This document shows, in pieces, positions 1 to 12,846 of a DNA stretch of 64,000 nucleotides. The translations under genes were made by a program, and so were the position numbers. Position 1 is the first letter of the stretch. Every line of letters starts with the position of its first letter. Below the pieces are notes generated by a model, which worked only from the letters and a program-made list of their open reading frames with translations, made no database searches and was not told the origin of the DNA. Source of the stretch: Diprion similis (taxonomy: Eukaryota > Arthropoda > Insecta > Hymenoptera > Diprionidae); contig NC_060106.1 of the NCBI RefSeq assembly GCF_021155765.1, forward strand, positions 10,051,501-10,115,500, given 5' to 3'.

Positions 1-1918
1 TTTTTTTGGCATACAAAGTGTTACGTATTCATTATGCGGACACTATTACAGTACTCATAACTTGTCCTTGCGTCAAGAAATCGCAAGAACCTATCAATTG
101 GAACCGTTTGAAAATCTTCGTCTGACCCACTGAAATTGCAATATTTTTCAAATCAGAATTTTGCGCCACTTTAGATGGAGTTTTCTGTCAACTGACTAGC
201 AAAACTTGTGATTTCTCTTAGTCGCCGTTGAGTATTCACAAATTCACCTCGTGTCAGGGTTGACATTTAACTCCACAGGGTCATTCTAGCGGTCTCGGGT
301 TTGTCGGTTAAACAAATAGGTACTGCAAGCATAATGAATCGAGGACACTTCTCGATATTCTAACATAAATTTCAAGCTCGGACTTTGCTTGGAACGACTC
401 AAGTAGAGGGTTGCTAGCTATCGTTGCAACTACCAAATTCTAAACAGTGGAAAGATACAATGGTGAAGACTTGATAAGTAATACATTCGGAAGTGATGAA
501 ACACACGATAGAATTGGATACATTATTTATCATTACAGATCTCCTACCGTTAAGAATTGTTACAAAATAAACAAATTGCAAAATGGACTCCACACATTTT
601 GTGGCAACATTTTTATTTCTTTAATTTTGCTGACGAATCCCAAATGACATATATTCGATAAGTGATCTTTAAATTTCTTGCTGCTAATTTTAAAATTTAT
701 TTTTAAAAATATGGGGAGTATTGTGCAAAAAACGATGGCTGGGTGATTTATTTTGTCACAGAGACGTACGTGGGAGAAATATTCTGTAAAATAGAAAAAA
801 AGGAGCGCTATTCTTTTACTGTTATCATGACTTCGACATGCAGGAAAATACTAATCAATTGTGTCACGGATACTCAAACGTTATTTCTTTCTTTTACTAA
901 TGCTTGTTTAATTTTAGCACAATACAAATGGAGAAATCCACAACCAGTTGCTTGTATACAAGCGTTTGTTAATTCCGTAATATGTAGTATATCTTGGCAC
1001 AGTAAATCCTGGTCAAATATACGAGCTAGTGGATCAAGTTTACTGGTAAAGACCCTCCAATAAGTTTCCTAGAATGTCTGAAGGACATCTACCCAGTTGG
1101 CCGTGTGGCTTTACACTTTATAGAGCGTATACGATCTAACTGAACCACTCTGAACGAACAGGTATGCATTATCTTCCCCTGGATAAATAGCTGTAGTAAC
1201 ACTTGTCATGCGTAAATCGAAACTGTTTCAACTTTCATTAAGGTCGTCGCGATGCAAAATTTATTCTGCACTAATAACACGACATATCTCCAAGATAATT
1301 TTCTTTCCTAGCCTTACACCTGAACGAATAGAATATTTATAAGCGTAGTACGCTGTGTACAGATAGATTCTGTACACCATGAATGCTAACTGCTGTTATG
1401 ACTACATAATAAAATGACGTGGAATTATCGGGTTCTCATTCTATTTAGTCTCACCATATCCCACGAAAGCTGTACTTGCGGAATAACAATTCCGGAAATA
1501 TTGTTTGCTCGCTCTTTTCATGTCGCATAAAATTTTTTATTCCAAATCACTATCAGATGCACATTTTATAGGCAAAAATGTATTGTAAGTTGTAATGAAT
1601 ATATGTACATTGCCTACAATCAGGCGTTGCTTTCACTATTCAAATTTGAAGAATTCAAATGCACGACTGCGATCAGATGTTCGATATCAGATCGTAAATT
1701 CAAAAGCATTTAGAAATCCTAAAGAACTGCATACTTGTATTCATATACGGACTTCAGCGATCACTGCTTTGAACGATAATTGAAGGGCAGAACTGTATAC
1801 AAGAGATGTTACATCTATGAGTAGCTAGCTGATTTAGCAGGTAAAAATTGAATGAAATAATACGCTATAGATTTGTATTTTACAAATTTTTATTGGCCTT
1901 TCGTTAAGATTTTAAAAT
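1..1918. other. Region without a supportable gene, left edge
   Basis: I see no convincing coding sequence here. The open frames present are at most about 106 codons, lack family-like motifs and have no matching splice partners. The sequence is AT-rich and non-repetitive. Its last bases are the 3' untranslated region of RpL32. A minus-strand polyadenylation signal AATAAA (TTTATT on the plus strand) lies at 1888-1893, about 30 bases past the RpL32 stop. Confidence 0.6.
1888..1893 (-). terminator. Polyadenylation signal of RpL32
   Basis: AATAAA on the minus strand, about 26 bases beyond the RpL32 stop codon. This is the normal spacing for a short ribosomal-protein 3' UTR. Assignment is by motif and position only. 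Confidence 0.6.
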
Positions 1919-2837
1919 TTATTCATTCTCTTCAGAGCGTAGACGAGCGTTGGCATTCGTTACGCGAATAGAGAGTTGCTGCGCACGTTCAACAATAGCT
2001 TTGCGTTTCTTGCTACTGACAGCATGAGCTATTTCTGCGCAGAATTTGCGGTTCTGCATCATCAGGACTTCCAACTCCTGCCGAACAAATGAAACTTATG
2101 TATTTATCTATAATAAATATGATTTAACAAACAATTGAAACAACTCAATATTATGTCAAGTAAACTATCATTAGTATTTCATATATTCGTTTGTATGCAT
2201 AATATTTCCAGACAAGATAGTCTAGTTTCAGTTAGAAAACAACGTTGAATTACCTTAACGTTGTGGACGAGGACTTTGCGGAATCCAGTAGGCAGCATAT
2301 GACGGGTCTTCTTGTTTGATCCGTAACCAATATTTGGCATGAGATACTGTCCCTTAAAACGCCTACGAACTCTGTTGTCAATACCCTTAGGTTTACGCCA
2401 GTTACGCTGAATGGGGAAAAAGGGCATATTAAGGCACGTGCGAAACATTTATCATTCAACTATCAGTGATTTGGAAAGAAGAATTGACTAAGACGGGATT
2501 GACTGTAGAATATTGATCATTAACAAGCACATTTCAAAAGAATTTCCCAACAGATGTAACGCTAGCATTGAATGGAGAACGGCAAAATTGTAGCCTGTTT
2601 CTGAATTCAGACCTAGAACATTGATTAATTGAATTGAAGGTACTTAGGTTGAAGAAAAATCAGTGCATTAACTGCATTTGGAAAATGACATGACTTAAGC
2701 TGTAGATTAATTGAGCAGAACAATATCGATTGAGGTTATGATACCTTGAGCTTGTCATAGCGATCACTTTGATGCCTTATGAACTTCTTCGTCCTCTTCT
2801 TAACGATGGTCGGCCTGTAGACAGGGCGGATCGACAT
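1919..2837 (-). CDS. RpL32: 60S ribosomal protein L32 (eL32)
   Basis: Structural protein of the large cytoplasmic ribosomal subunit. The coding exons, read on the minus strand, are 2837-2745, 2406-2254 and 2077-1919. Both introns are phase 0 with GT-AG ends, and the product is 134 residues, the usual insect length. Recognisable stretches are the N-terminus [19 protein letters not shown], the central [17 protein letters not shown] and the C-terminal [17 protein letters not shown] followed by a tail ending SEENE. A 3' splice site at 2858-2859 shows that the 5' leader is interrupted, leaving 20 untranslated bases before the ATG. A likely first non-coding exon lies near 3305-3331 and begins with a pyrimidine-rich CTTTCTGT that resembles a 5' TOP start. 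The gene is divergent from PUS3. Confidence 0.98.
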
Positions 2838-3465
2838 GCTGCTTGTTTGTACAGCAACTAAAAAGAAATATTATGTGAATTACAATACCTCAACAACACA
2901 AGACCACATTGTCTCTGCCGGACCGTCAACAAACGGTCATTTCTTTCAGGCCGAATATTTTGTGAAAGAATCACAAATTTCGAAAAAATAACAGTATACG
3001 GATAATCTTTATTTTATACACTATACTTCTGTAACAATAAAATACACTTTCAATCTGCGATTACTAAGGAATTATCGGATTCCGAAAGTACCTACCGTTC
3101 CCTTAGAAATATACGATAAAGAGGCAAACTTCAAAGAGCTGGGATTTGTCGAGATGTTCCCATCAATACTGACCGAGTCACAAAAGTATCTGTATGTACA
3201 CAATTTCGAAAACTTACAAAAATATGGAACTATTGCGTGTATAGATTGAAAAACTATCACAAATTTTGAAACCCAATCCTCCTGTATTCGAAAATTCATT
3301 ATACCCAGGCATATTTCGCGGTTACAGAAAGATTTGTTGTGTTTTTGATTGTCGTCTTAACTAGCGTGGTACTTGTCACTTTTACAGGTTCTCGCGCTCT
3401 AGTTTGAGACTTGAGTCAAGAAGAAAAACCGCAGATTTTCATTCTCAACTTTTCAATTTAATCTT
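2838..3465. promoter_or_regulatory. Divergent promoter region RpL32 / PUS3
   Basis: The two start codons are 628 bases apart in opposite directions. On the minus strand a probable RpL32 leader exon (about 3305-3331, donor GTAT) begins with a TOP-like CTTTCTGT. This leaves only about 135 bases between that start and the PUS3 ATG. No TATA box is evident at the expected distance. The leader exon and the start site are inferred from motifs, not demonstrated. Confidence 0.5.
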
Positions 3466-5219
3466 ATGCTGATAATTATGACTGAAGTTAAGTTAGTTAA
3501 AAATAAAATCAAAAAACTCTCTACCAGGGAAGAATTGAAGACTTTCTCGAACGAGGTAATAGGGTAATACTGGACTATACGAAATGTAACCTGTGCTAAC
3601 CTATATTAATGTCATGTTTCAGGCGTTAATAGATAGAGTCTTACAGCTGGAAGCACATAATTTGCAATTAAAAAATATAATCACGAAACAGATGCACGAT
3701 GATAGCATGCAAAATTCAGATTGCCCTAAGAGCGGCAAGGGATTTGACTTTTCCAAGTGAGTATGCGTTTTATGCTGGCAACTGATTAATACTGATAATT
3801 TTTTAGTTTTCTCTAAACATAAACCACAAAAAATTTTCTAGAAGTCACAAAAGGCATATTCTTCTCAAATTCTACTATTTGGGCTGGGACTATCAAGGAT
3901 TCGCCACCCAGGAAGACACGATAAATACAATTGAGCACCATTTGTTTGCGGCTTTGAAGAAAAGTTGCTTAATACAAAATCGAGAAGAATCAAACTATCA
4001 TCGTTGTGGTAGAACAGACAAGGGTGTTAGTGCGTTTTCTCAGGTCATTTCGTTGGACGTGAGAAGTAAATTGAGTCAAGAAAATCAAAATAATCTACAA
4101 GAAGAGTTACCATATTGCAAAATATTGAATAGGCTACTGCCACAGAACATTAGATGCATTTGCTGGTCTCCAGCTGCTGCTGATATTTCTGCAAGATTTA
4201 ATTGCAAACAAAGACAATATAAGTATTTTTTTCCAAGGGGCAACTTGAACATAAACGATATGAACACAGCAGTCAGATATACCATTGGCACCCATGACTT
4301 TAGAAATATATGCAAGATGGATGTTGCTAACGGAGTTGTGTCTTTTATAAGAGCTGTTTCAGCCGCTGAAATTTCGTTATGCACCAAAAGTTCTGAGCAA
4401 GTAGAAGCCTCAGGTAAATTTACAAAAGATCAAAAATAATCAAATTTCTACAAATACAGCAGTACAATCATTTAAAAATAGTATTCCAGGGTATGACATG
4501 TGCCAGCTGACTCTGACTGGCCAGGCTTTTCTGTGGCATCAAATTCGATGCTTGATGGGAATTCTGCTACTAGTAGGTCAAGGAAAAGAAAGGCCAGAAG
4601 TAATTCTGGAACTACTGAACGTAGAGAAATATCCCAGGAAACCTCAGTATAGCATGGCCTGTGAAATACCATTAAATTTATTTCACACTGATTTTGAAAT
4701 CACTGAATGGATATTTGACCAAGATGAATTAGTCCAAGTCATAAAAACCTTACAATCAGATTGGGCTTCAAATGCCATCAAGTAAGTTGCATAAAATATT
4801 TAAATTCAGATGTATTCATCAGCCATTTAGCAACCTTATAACTGAACTATTAATTTCAGATCTGCGATGACTAGAGATATGCTAACAGACATGCAATCGA
4901 AATTAGCAAATGATACAGAACTAAATTTCCAGAGCGATTGTCTATTGACAGGTGTCAAATCAAAAGTTTATCAACCTCTGTTGCAACGAACAACCTGTGG
5001 TGTGTATATATTTAAACGTCTCAATTATCCAATAAACGAAGTACGATTTTGTAACTAATCTCTAACAGTACAAATCGATAATTTTCGAATTATCTTTCAG
5101 AAACCCTGGAAAACAGAATCGAACATTACGTGAAGAAACGAAGACTGGAAGTTAAGCAATATGAACAAGTAGACGAATCCATCTCACAAGATTCTGAAAG
5201 CTCCATTAAATACTGTTGA
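3466..5219 (+). CDS. PUS3: tRNA pseudouridine synthase 3 (Deg1/TruA family)
   Basis: PUS3 converts U38/U39 in the anticodon stem of tRNAs to pseudouridine. The exons are 3466-3555, 3623-3756, 3842-4413, 4490-4781, 4860-4999 and 5101-5219, giving 448 residues, in the range of animal PUS3. The N-terminus carries the short leucine-rich coiled segment typical of PUS3 (EALIDRVLQLEAHNLQLKN), then the TruA core starting at RHILLKFYYLGWDYQGFA. The catalytic motif GRTDKGVSAFSQVISLDVRS contains the active-site aspartate at about residue 134. The RNA-binding motif FLWHQIRCLMGILLLVGQG is in exon 4. The C-terminus ends with a basic helix (ENRIEHYVKKRRLEVK). The first of two close in-frame ATGs is used (3466; the other is 3478). 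All junctions keep the frame. Confidence 0.97.
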
Positions 5220-5775
5220 AAGAATCAAATGATATGATGTATTTTTATTTGTAATGAAATAGATAACGACTATTTTACGAATCGTTATAATTATACACAT
5301 AGTAGATCTATTCCTTCTAAAGTAATATACCGTCTGCGAGCGATCGGTTTCAGCTAAATATTTAACATTCACCCGGTGGGTACGTAGGTTTCCTATCAGA
5401 CAAAATCATACGTTTATGATACGAACACGTAGTTCACGGTAGTCTCACGATGTGAAACACGTGCGGCGCTAGCACACGTGGCTAGTGGCGCGTAGATGAC
5501 AAACCACCAGAATCCTCTGAGTTGATGCGGCCTTTGTTGATTAACGGTAGTTTTCGGTGCTGGACCGTAAACGTTGTTGAAAAGAACGTAATTAACCGAT
5601 CCTAAAAATTCCAACTGCATGTGGTACAATCGTAATGGGTTTGAAAGGAGTGTCGTGTCCCTTTGTATCCGCGTACAGGTTAATTTACGTGTGATAAAGA
5701 ATGTTGATGTAAATATAACCAGAGTTTATCTATTCTAATTAACGACGACCGTAAACCGAGTGAAATTGAAATAAA
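5220..5775. other. PUS3 3' UTR and ATRIP 5' region
   Basis: This is a 556-base gap between two genes on the same strand. I see no coding signal. It must hold the end of PUS3 and the promoter and leader of ATRIP, but no unambiguous AATAAA for PUS3 is present. The ATRIP start codon follows the sequence AATAAA, probably by chance. Confidence 0.5.
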
Positions 5776-8700
5776 ATGTCGAAACGTTACGGCAAAGCTC
5801 ACGATACCCCCTCGAAAAGGGCCAAACTGGATATAACCATAACTGCCTCCCAGCAACTCACTCGAGAGAACAAACCCTCATCAGCATCGAAGAATGAAGC
5901 AGACGATGATGATCCATGGGGTGCAGACTTCAACGATGAAGATATCGAGGAAATGGATATCGTCGCTTCTCAAGTGAGCTCAAGGGTTTTGTAATCATAC
6001 ATTTCAATTACTTAGAATTCAGCTATCCACAGCCGACAGTGTTCAAGAATCTCTATCTGCCTCACTTTTAATGTAGACCATATTTCTTTCATGTTACAGT
6101 CAATTCATATTGAAAACAACGTTACAGAAGCAAAACTGCAATCAGCTCCCGCAAAGCTACCACAGTATCCGTCATATGCCAATTCCAAACCATCTACTAG
6201 CAGATCCAATACAGCTGCAAGCAGTACAGAACGAAAGAAATTCGAACCTAAGGTTCCATCTAAGCTTGGTTTGCAGCCAAAGGAATCTGGCCCAATGAAC
6301 AATAATTATCGTGGCAACCACTTACAAACAAGCACATCATATAAAGATAGCCAAAGACAACCGCAAATGTCTCAGAGAATATCGTCCTCTGATAATCACA
6401 AAGAAATGTTCAGGGACGACAAGAGCATTATATTCGATGATTTTGCAGACCGGTTGCTGAAAGTCAATAATCACAACTCAACTTTTCAATCGCAAATTAC
6501 AGGCAGGGCAGTCAATGCTGCTAATAATTCTAGAGCTCCAAATGTTCCTGGTACTAATGATGCGATTAACATTTCAGGTGAACTTTGCAAATAATACTTT
6601 TCACCATTAAATTGATTTTTTGTGTAATTGGTTCATTCGAAGATTATAATTTATTGAATATAATTTATTAAAGAACACTCCAAAGTGAATTCACTGTCAC
6701 TATGTGGAGATCTGTGATCCATAAATTATATTTGGAGTTTAAAAGTCTCATACAGTCTTATACTGTATATTTTTCAGACGATTCTATTTTGAGGCAACTG
6801 GAAAAACTGAAGTTCGAGAATCAAAAGTTGTTAGCAGATTGTCTAACAAAAGAAGGAGAAGCATTATTTCTTCGCAATCAACTACAACAGACACAAACTC
6901 GAGCTGAACATGAGAAACTTGAAAAAGCACGGCAGATTGAAGAACAAGCAAATCAATACCGATCTGAACTTGATCAGGTTATCAAGAAAGAAGAGGTTTT
7001 AAAAACCCAATTGGACTTCCAGGTTCGGTTGCCACAAATTTTTACAATCCTTTTATCTTAATTCGTTTTTTGTGGAACAAATTCTCTAAGCATTTTATTC
7101 CCTACTTGAAGTATAGATTTTTTCAGCACTATTAATCCATACAGATTAAATCATTTCATGTTCGTATAGAATCAGTATTCCAGACTACACAGTGGGTGCC
7201 CTCTTTCTCTAAAAGTATCCCATTTTATTTTCTTCCCCTATGAGCACTCTAAAACTGAAGGTTTTCCCTAAATGTGTACCCTAAAGCAGTCAATTTCCCC
7301 CTAAAACCCCCATTTTGTTACCAGCTGGTTACCTTTTTTTTTCATAAATTGAAATGGACTGGAAAAATCAATTTGATGTTTAAGAACAATGTTTATACTT
7401 CCAACTTAACGTGGGAACAAAAAAAAAACATTGAATTTCAAAACTCATATTTCATAAAACCATAGTTTTTACAATTTAATTGATTGTGAGTGGACTTGTC
7501 TATGGAATACGTGTGCTCATCCAAAATTCTTTTGGTCCTACATTTAATTGGAAATATAAACATTGTTCTCAAACATTAAATCCACTTTAGTTTATGAAAA
7601 AAAAATTATTAAAAAACTTTGAAAATTTCGAGTTATTTTACATTTTAAATTTCAATCGCCCCCTGGCACGTGTTAATATTATCCGATAATTGTTACATTT
7701 ACAAGGGAATTGTTTTTCTATGATATGGACATATTTTTGGGGTGCAACTGAAATAATTCCAAAACGACAAAAATAACCTACACAGTAGTGTATATCAAAT
7801 TAAATTATAGGGGGGAAATATTTGCACCCTAATACCCCCTTATTTTCACAAAGCTTTCCCCTATTTCCTCTAAATTTGAGCATTATGAGGCCTGGTATTC
7901 TGATTGAAGATATTTTTTCCCAGTCTCTGCAGCTCAATAATTTGAAGGAAAGGTGTAAATTACTGGAGTCCGGTTCTGTTAAATTTACCCAACCACACAC
8001 TGCAAGTCTTGATTCAGAGTGTAGAAACAGATTGAATACAACGTTGAATAGGTACAGCAATTGATGTATCACTAAAATGAAAAAAATAAATAAATAAAAT
8101 AGAATGATAATAATAAGCTTAATCCAATATGCATGATTTCAGATCATCACCAGCTGTCAAAAGTGTTCACGTCAGAGAAAGTGGAATGCAAACTGTAAAT
8201 ATTAATTTTAGAAATACTCACACGCTCAAAAACTCAATAGAACGTAAGTACAAAGTACTTTTTTTACTCTTCATTGTTGGAAAAAGGATAGCAGTAGTAT
8301 AATTTTAAGCCATATTTACTTATTCTCCACAGTGTTTCCTCTCAGCTGCATACCACAATCGATTTTTGAATCATCACAATCTGAACCACCAGTAGTTGAA
8401 ATTCAGATAATTGAAAAAGTGGGGACAAAAAATTTACCGATTTTACAGGATGAAGAAAGCGTCAGAATATTTGGTACATGCAATGTTTTTCTGACATACT
8501 ATTATTGCAACTTCCTAAAACACATGTTCATTGGTTTAATGATTTTTCATCAAATTTGTTTCTGCCACCTGATAAGTAGACTCTAAAATTGCAGTACCAG
8601 CACAATTCTTGTACAATAAATTAATAGTCGATAAATTTGTTTCTTCTAGAAAATCCAGACTTAGTAAAACCAGTAGTCACAATGGTGAATGATCGCAAGT

Positions 8701-11023
8701 TGAACATAGAATTCTGTTTACCAGACGTAGCCACTTTAATGAAGAAAACAGATGCAGAAATCAATTCCTACAACACACTACCCATGATTAATAAGGTAGA
8801 AAAACTGAAATTATATTTCCTGCTTATCCATGTTGGAATAATCAAATGATATTTATAACAGTGTTTACATGAACATCCAATTATTATCTAACACACTAAA
8901 TATTTTTTACAGTTCGTAGCTGTAACCCGGGAATTGTTACTCAACACAACGCTGATCCTGCAGAGAATCTCTAAAGTGATGAGAAACGATGACATAAGGG
9001 ACATGAATGATGTATACTTTTCGGATTTTTACAAAATACATGTGGATTCCACTAAATCAATTTGTGATTCAAATGCATGGCATGACAGGGAAAGAGGTAT
9101 CGAAGCCAGGCGATCCCTTGCTATCCTAGCTTATACCGCATTAGTATCAAACTATTTAAGTGAACATGTAGCAGGAAAGATACCTCTAAGCTTTTTCAAC
9201 GATTCCAACTACGAAAATTATATCAAACAAATGAACAGTTACAACAAATGGCCAAACAAAGGCTGTGAATTTGAGATGCTTGTACTACTTCTGGAATTTG
9301 TTTCAACAGTTGGTTACGTGGTATGTGTCAATATAAAATCCAAATAATTAAAATATTTTCGTCCATTATATGCCATTTTGAACTTTGCCAAAAAATATGT
9401 ACCTAATTTAACAGAGGCTCAAAAGAAACACTATTATATTCGCGAACCAAATTTAGAAAAAAATGTATTACATTATGCCTGCTAAATTACTACTTTGTAA
9501 TTACCGCTAATTGTTGCAGAGAAGATCACACCAGTTCAGTGGACTCATAATAGCTATCACCAAGCTTTTAATCAATATAAAAGAGAAACTCATCCATAAT
9601 GAAAGAGGCATAGAATATACCTTCAAAATCTTGAAAGAAATAATTTTTTCGCGGCCTCTTCTGATCTGCTATAAATACATAACTGAACTTCTGATGACAT
9701 TCAGTCGATGCACAGAATTTTGCAGAAAACTTTGCTCTGGTACAAGTAGGTAAAATATTCTTTATAATTCATTTGCTCAATTTTTTGCTGCATAAGTAAA
9801 TCAAAAGTCCATTATAAATTCAAAACAGGCCTCTCATGATTGAATCCTAATCACACAATGATATGTTGCAGGCAAGACAGCAGTTACAGTTTGGAAAGAT
9901 GAGCTGCATTTTACTTCAGGTATAGTATTTAGCTTCGCAATTAATAAAAATAGTAATGCAAAAGTAGATAACATTTCACGTTTAACTTTACTTATGACTT
10001 TCTGACACAATTGCACACTGCATACTGATGTTACTCCTATTTCTATATCATACTATTTCAGATGCCTGCATCATGCAAATATACACCGCACAGCTAGAGG
10101 TTTCGCAGCCTGATTCTATTTCTATGGTTGACATTACCTATGCACTGGTTAGTTTTGTATACAATATCCTGTCTTTAAATGACATACCATGGATTTGTCA
10201 ACCAGGATATGCATGTAAGTGTTCAATGAAACTATTTGAGTTGACCCTCAATTTTTTATGTAAATGCTCAAAAGTGAATCTTGACGAACCAGTACAAAGA
10301 CAGAATTATAATTACATCGCTAGTTTCAAAGACCCATCCAACGGGTTTTATTTGAGTAGCGAAACTAGCCAAGCTGCAGCTCACAATACCAAAAGTTGTT
10401 CAACCACAATATGTTCCAACTCGGAACAATTAGACAAAAACATCAAGATCCAATCCAAACATAAGCAACTGATCGCAATGCGAAAAGGTATTATGTTTCT
10501 GTGCTTCTTATCCACCCGAGACCCAGATTTCATTATTAGATTATCCGAAATTCAAGACTCTTTCAACCTGTTTATGCGGCAAATCGAATCTTTTGATGAT
10601 CTGCAACTCAACGAGACAGAACGTAAGTAAATTTATATTTTTATTGAACTTTTATTACATTCAGATTTTGGAAAAATCACGGTATCGTATAGATATAATG
10701 GTGTTACTAAATTTTTCTATAGTAGGGCAATCTTCTTTTTAGAAGCTGCTTTGATGACTGTGAAATCAACCTTTGTCTATGATAAAACTACATCTTTTGA
10801 AGGACGCATTGACAAGACTCCAAAATTCGAAGGGTTCAAAACACATTTTGAACTGAGAGAAAAACTTTCTTGTATGAATACACAACAAGCTGTAAAGTTA
10901 TTTGATAATAGTGTATCAACTAATCAGGGAAAGCCTAATAATTCTTCATGGCTGTCAGAAGTTATTTCCAAAAAGCAGACAATCAGTAGGTCAATTTTCG
11001 AGGGCAGACATACTGCAAAATAG
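5776..11023 (+). CDS. ATRIP: ATR-interacting protein (ATRIP / mus304 homolog)
   Basis: ATRIP is the obligate partner of the checkpoint kinase ATR and brings it to RPA-coated single-stranded DNA. There are twelve exons: 5776-5973, 6100-6577, 6778-7022, 7924-8051, 8143-8243, 8333-8473, 8650-8795, 8913-9320, 9520-9745, 9872-9919, 10062-10622 and 10743-11023. All join in frame to give about 986 residues. The acidic N-terminal motif DFNDEDIEEMDIVASQ matches the RPA70-binding checkpoint-recruitment motif of ATRIP. Exons 3-4 encode the coiled coil (ENQKLLADCLTKEGEALFLR and onward) used for oligomerisation. The helical remainder is poorly conserved, as usual for the family. The exon 3 donor (GTTCGG) is weak. 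Exon 9 is taken to end at 9745, because the next GT at 9750 would create a stop. Exon 10 is only 48 bases. Confidence 0.9.
7167..7905. repeat. Inverted-repeat (MITE-like) element in ATRIP intron 3
   Basis: The two sides of this 0.9 kb intron form imperfect inverted repeats. TTTAAGAACAATGTTTATAC near 7378 pairs with ATAAACATTGTTCTCAAA near 7555. CATAAATTGAAATGGACT near 7342 pairs with the AAATCCACTTTAGTTTATG block near 7578. The possible outer ends are AATCAGTATTCCAG near 7170 and CTGGTATTCTGATT near 7890. The arms include runs of C/T-rich sequence. No open reading frame of a transposase is present. Exact ends are uncertain. Confidence 0.5.
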
Positions 11024-11733
11024 AGTGGCATGTCATAAGTCATATTTTCAATCAGTTTCAAAATCAGAGGTCGTGACAAGAAGGTAAGAAAAATACTGGT
11101 AATTAATTGAGGTTTCTTTAGATTTACTTGTTCCAAATAGGTAATTGTAAGATCTATGTGGTTCCCCAAGAAAGTCATGGGAACCTGTGATTAGGTCATT
11201 TCTGCTTACATAGGAAATGAATAAACGAGGAATTTGTAAGAACTTATATTTGTGCAAAGAATAAACACTTGTAATTACAATGTCAGTCATAGATTATTGG
11301 CATTTATTTACATTAAATAATCGATATTATTACTTAAAATTCAGCAACGAATGTGACGCTCCGTAGGTTCTCACACTTGCATATAATTTGATGCTATTGT
11401 TATTGAAATTTTTAAAACTTGGTAGAACTATAGTTGTTTTAAGCAATTTTAGCATGTGCATAATATTTCTTATTATGATTTACCAATTACTTACTGGTGA
11501 CAGTATGACAGTTTTAAAGGCATGGGTCACCCGAAAGCGACATCCAAAATGAGATGAGGCAAGTGGTGCTTGTGTCTGGAAATGTACATAGAACAAAATC
11601 ATAGTATATTTTATTATAATATAGAATAATGTTTTGTACTTTGAAAATTTTGAGTTCAATTTTATAACATAACTCGTTTTTAAAATAAAATATTTTAGGT
11701 ATATCTATTTCCAATCGAATGTCATTTTCATTC
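11024..11733. other. Convergent 3' region, ATRIP / ZCRB1
   Basis: 710 bases between two converging stop codons. A plus-strand AATAAA at 11260-11265 could serve ATRIP. A minus-strand AATAAA at 11610-11615 could serve ZCRB1. No gene is visible. Confidence 0.55.
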
Positions 11734-12846
11734 TCAATCACTCAATTCTTCTTCATCACTAAAGTAGTTATTTTTTTTAAAACGTTTTTTAGGTTTCGAA
11801 GATTCCGGTCTTGGCTCTTCGTACTGTCCAGTTGCAACTTGGTACCTATACTTTGCAAGTTCCTCTTGTTCTTGCTGAAATAAAATCATCAAATAAAATA
11901 AGAATCTGACAAATTTATTCAAGATCATAAACTTTTCAGATGACAATTCCCTACCTCGTGGTGTATGGCAGCGCTTAAAGTTTCTAAATCTGGTTCAGCC
12001 ACTGCATTGTCATATACTATCTCAGAGTCCCCAACACCACCTGGTTTTCTCAAGCCTTCGTCACTATCACTATCATAATATGAGGTATCGCCTTTTGGTT
12101 GATCTTTATTTTTGTTTCTAATTCTGACTTTTTTTGGTGGTGGATCTCTGGGGCCCAATGTATTTTGAGAGCATTGGTACGACAGATGCCCTTCTTCACC
12201 GCACTCGTAACACTGAGATTTGTCTGGATAATCCTTTCGACGAATGAATTCAGTACTGCGTCCATTATCCACCGCTATGGAGCTTTTTACAGTCCGGCCA
12301 CCAATCTGAGAATAGGAAATTTTCTTCATTTTGCGTAAGACATATATCCATTATTAAAATAAGTTATGATAGTAAGACAAACATATGATATTGATATATA
12401 ATTTACCTCAGTATTATTTAAAGTCTTTGCACAAGTAATAGCATCTTCACGTGTGAGAAATAAGACGAATGCAACACCCTTGCTGCGCCTCGTCGTCTTG
12501 TCTTTTAACACAGTAACTCTGCAATGCATAAAATTACGTTTTGACAACTGTCTAATTGTAAGTTAGCTACCATTCTAGGTTGAATACGTTAGATAAGGTA
12601 TAATATATTTTTCTCTGGGTATAGATAAAAGAGAAGAGTGAATGCATGTACGAGAATGACGAAATGCTGATATTTTAAAAGTTTATCAAACAGTTAAGAA
12701 ATTGCATCATCAATTTTCGAAGAGATCACTCACTTGACGATCTTTCCGTACGTTTCGAGAAGCTTGTGTATGTCATTATTAGTCAAAGAAAAGGGTAAGT
12801 TAGAAACGTAAACCGTTGATTTACTCGGAGCAACACCTCCGCTCAT
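11734..12846 (-). CDS. ZCRB1: ZCRB1, U11/U12 snRNP 31K protein (RRM plus CCHC)
   Basis: ZCRB1 is a component of the minor (U12-type) spliceosome. The minus-strand exons are 12846-12734, 12518-12407, 12305-11955 and 11874-11734, giving 238 residues (human about 217). The N-terminus [20 protein letters not shown] opens an RRM. Its RNP1-like block SKGVAFVLF is in exon 2. A single CCHC zinc knuckle ([14 protein letters not shown]) follows at about residues 108-121. The C-terminal half is charged, with acidic runs (YYDSDSDEG and SDEEELSD at the end). All junctions are in frame. The gene is divergent from DCAF1 and convergent with ATRIP. I did not notice a U12-type intron in this or the neighbouring genes. 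Confidence 0.96.

Noticed and set aside
743-1063. 106-codon open frame on the plus strand
   Set aside because: No recognisable motif, no neighbouring splice-compatible exon, AT-rich with atypical residue content. The length is compatible with chance in this region.
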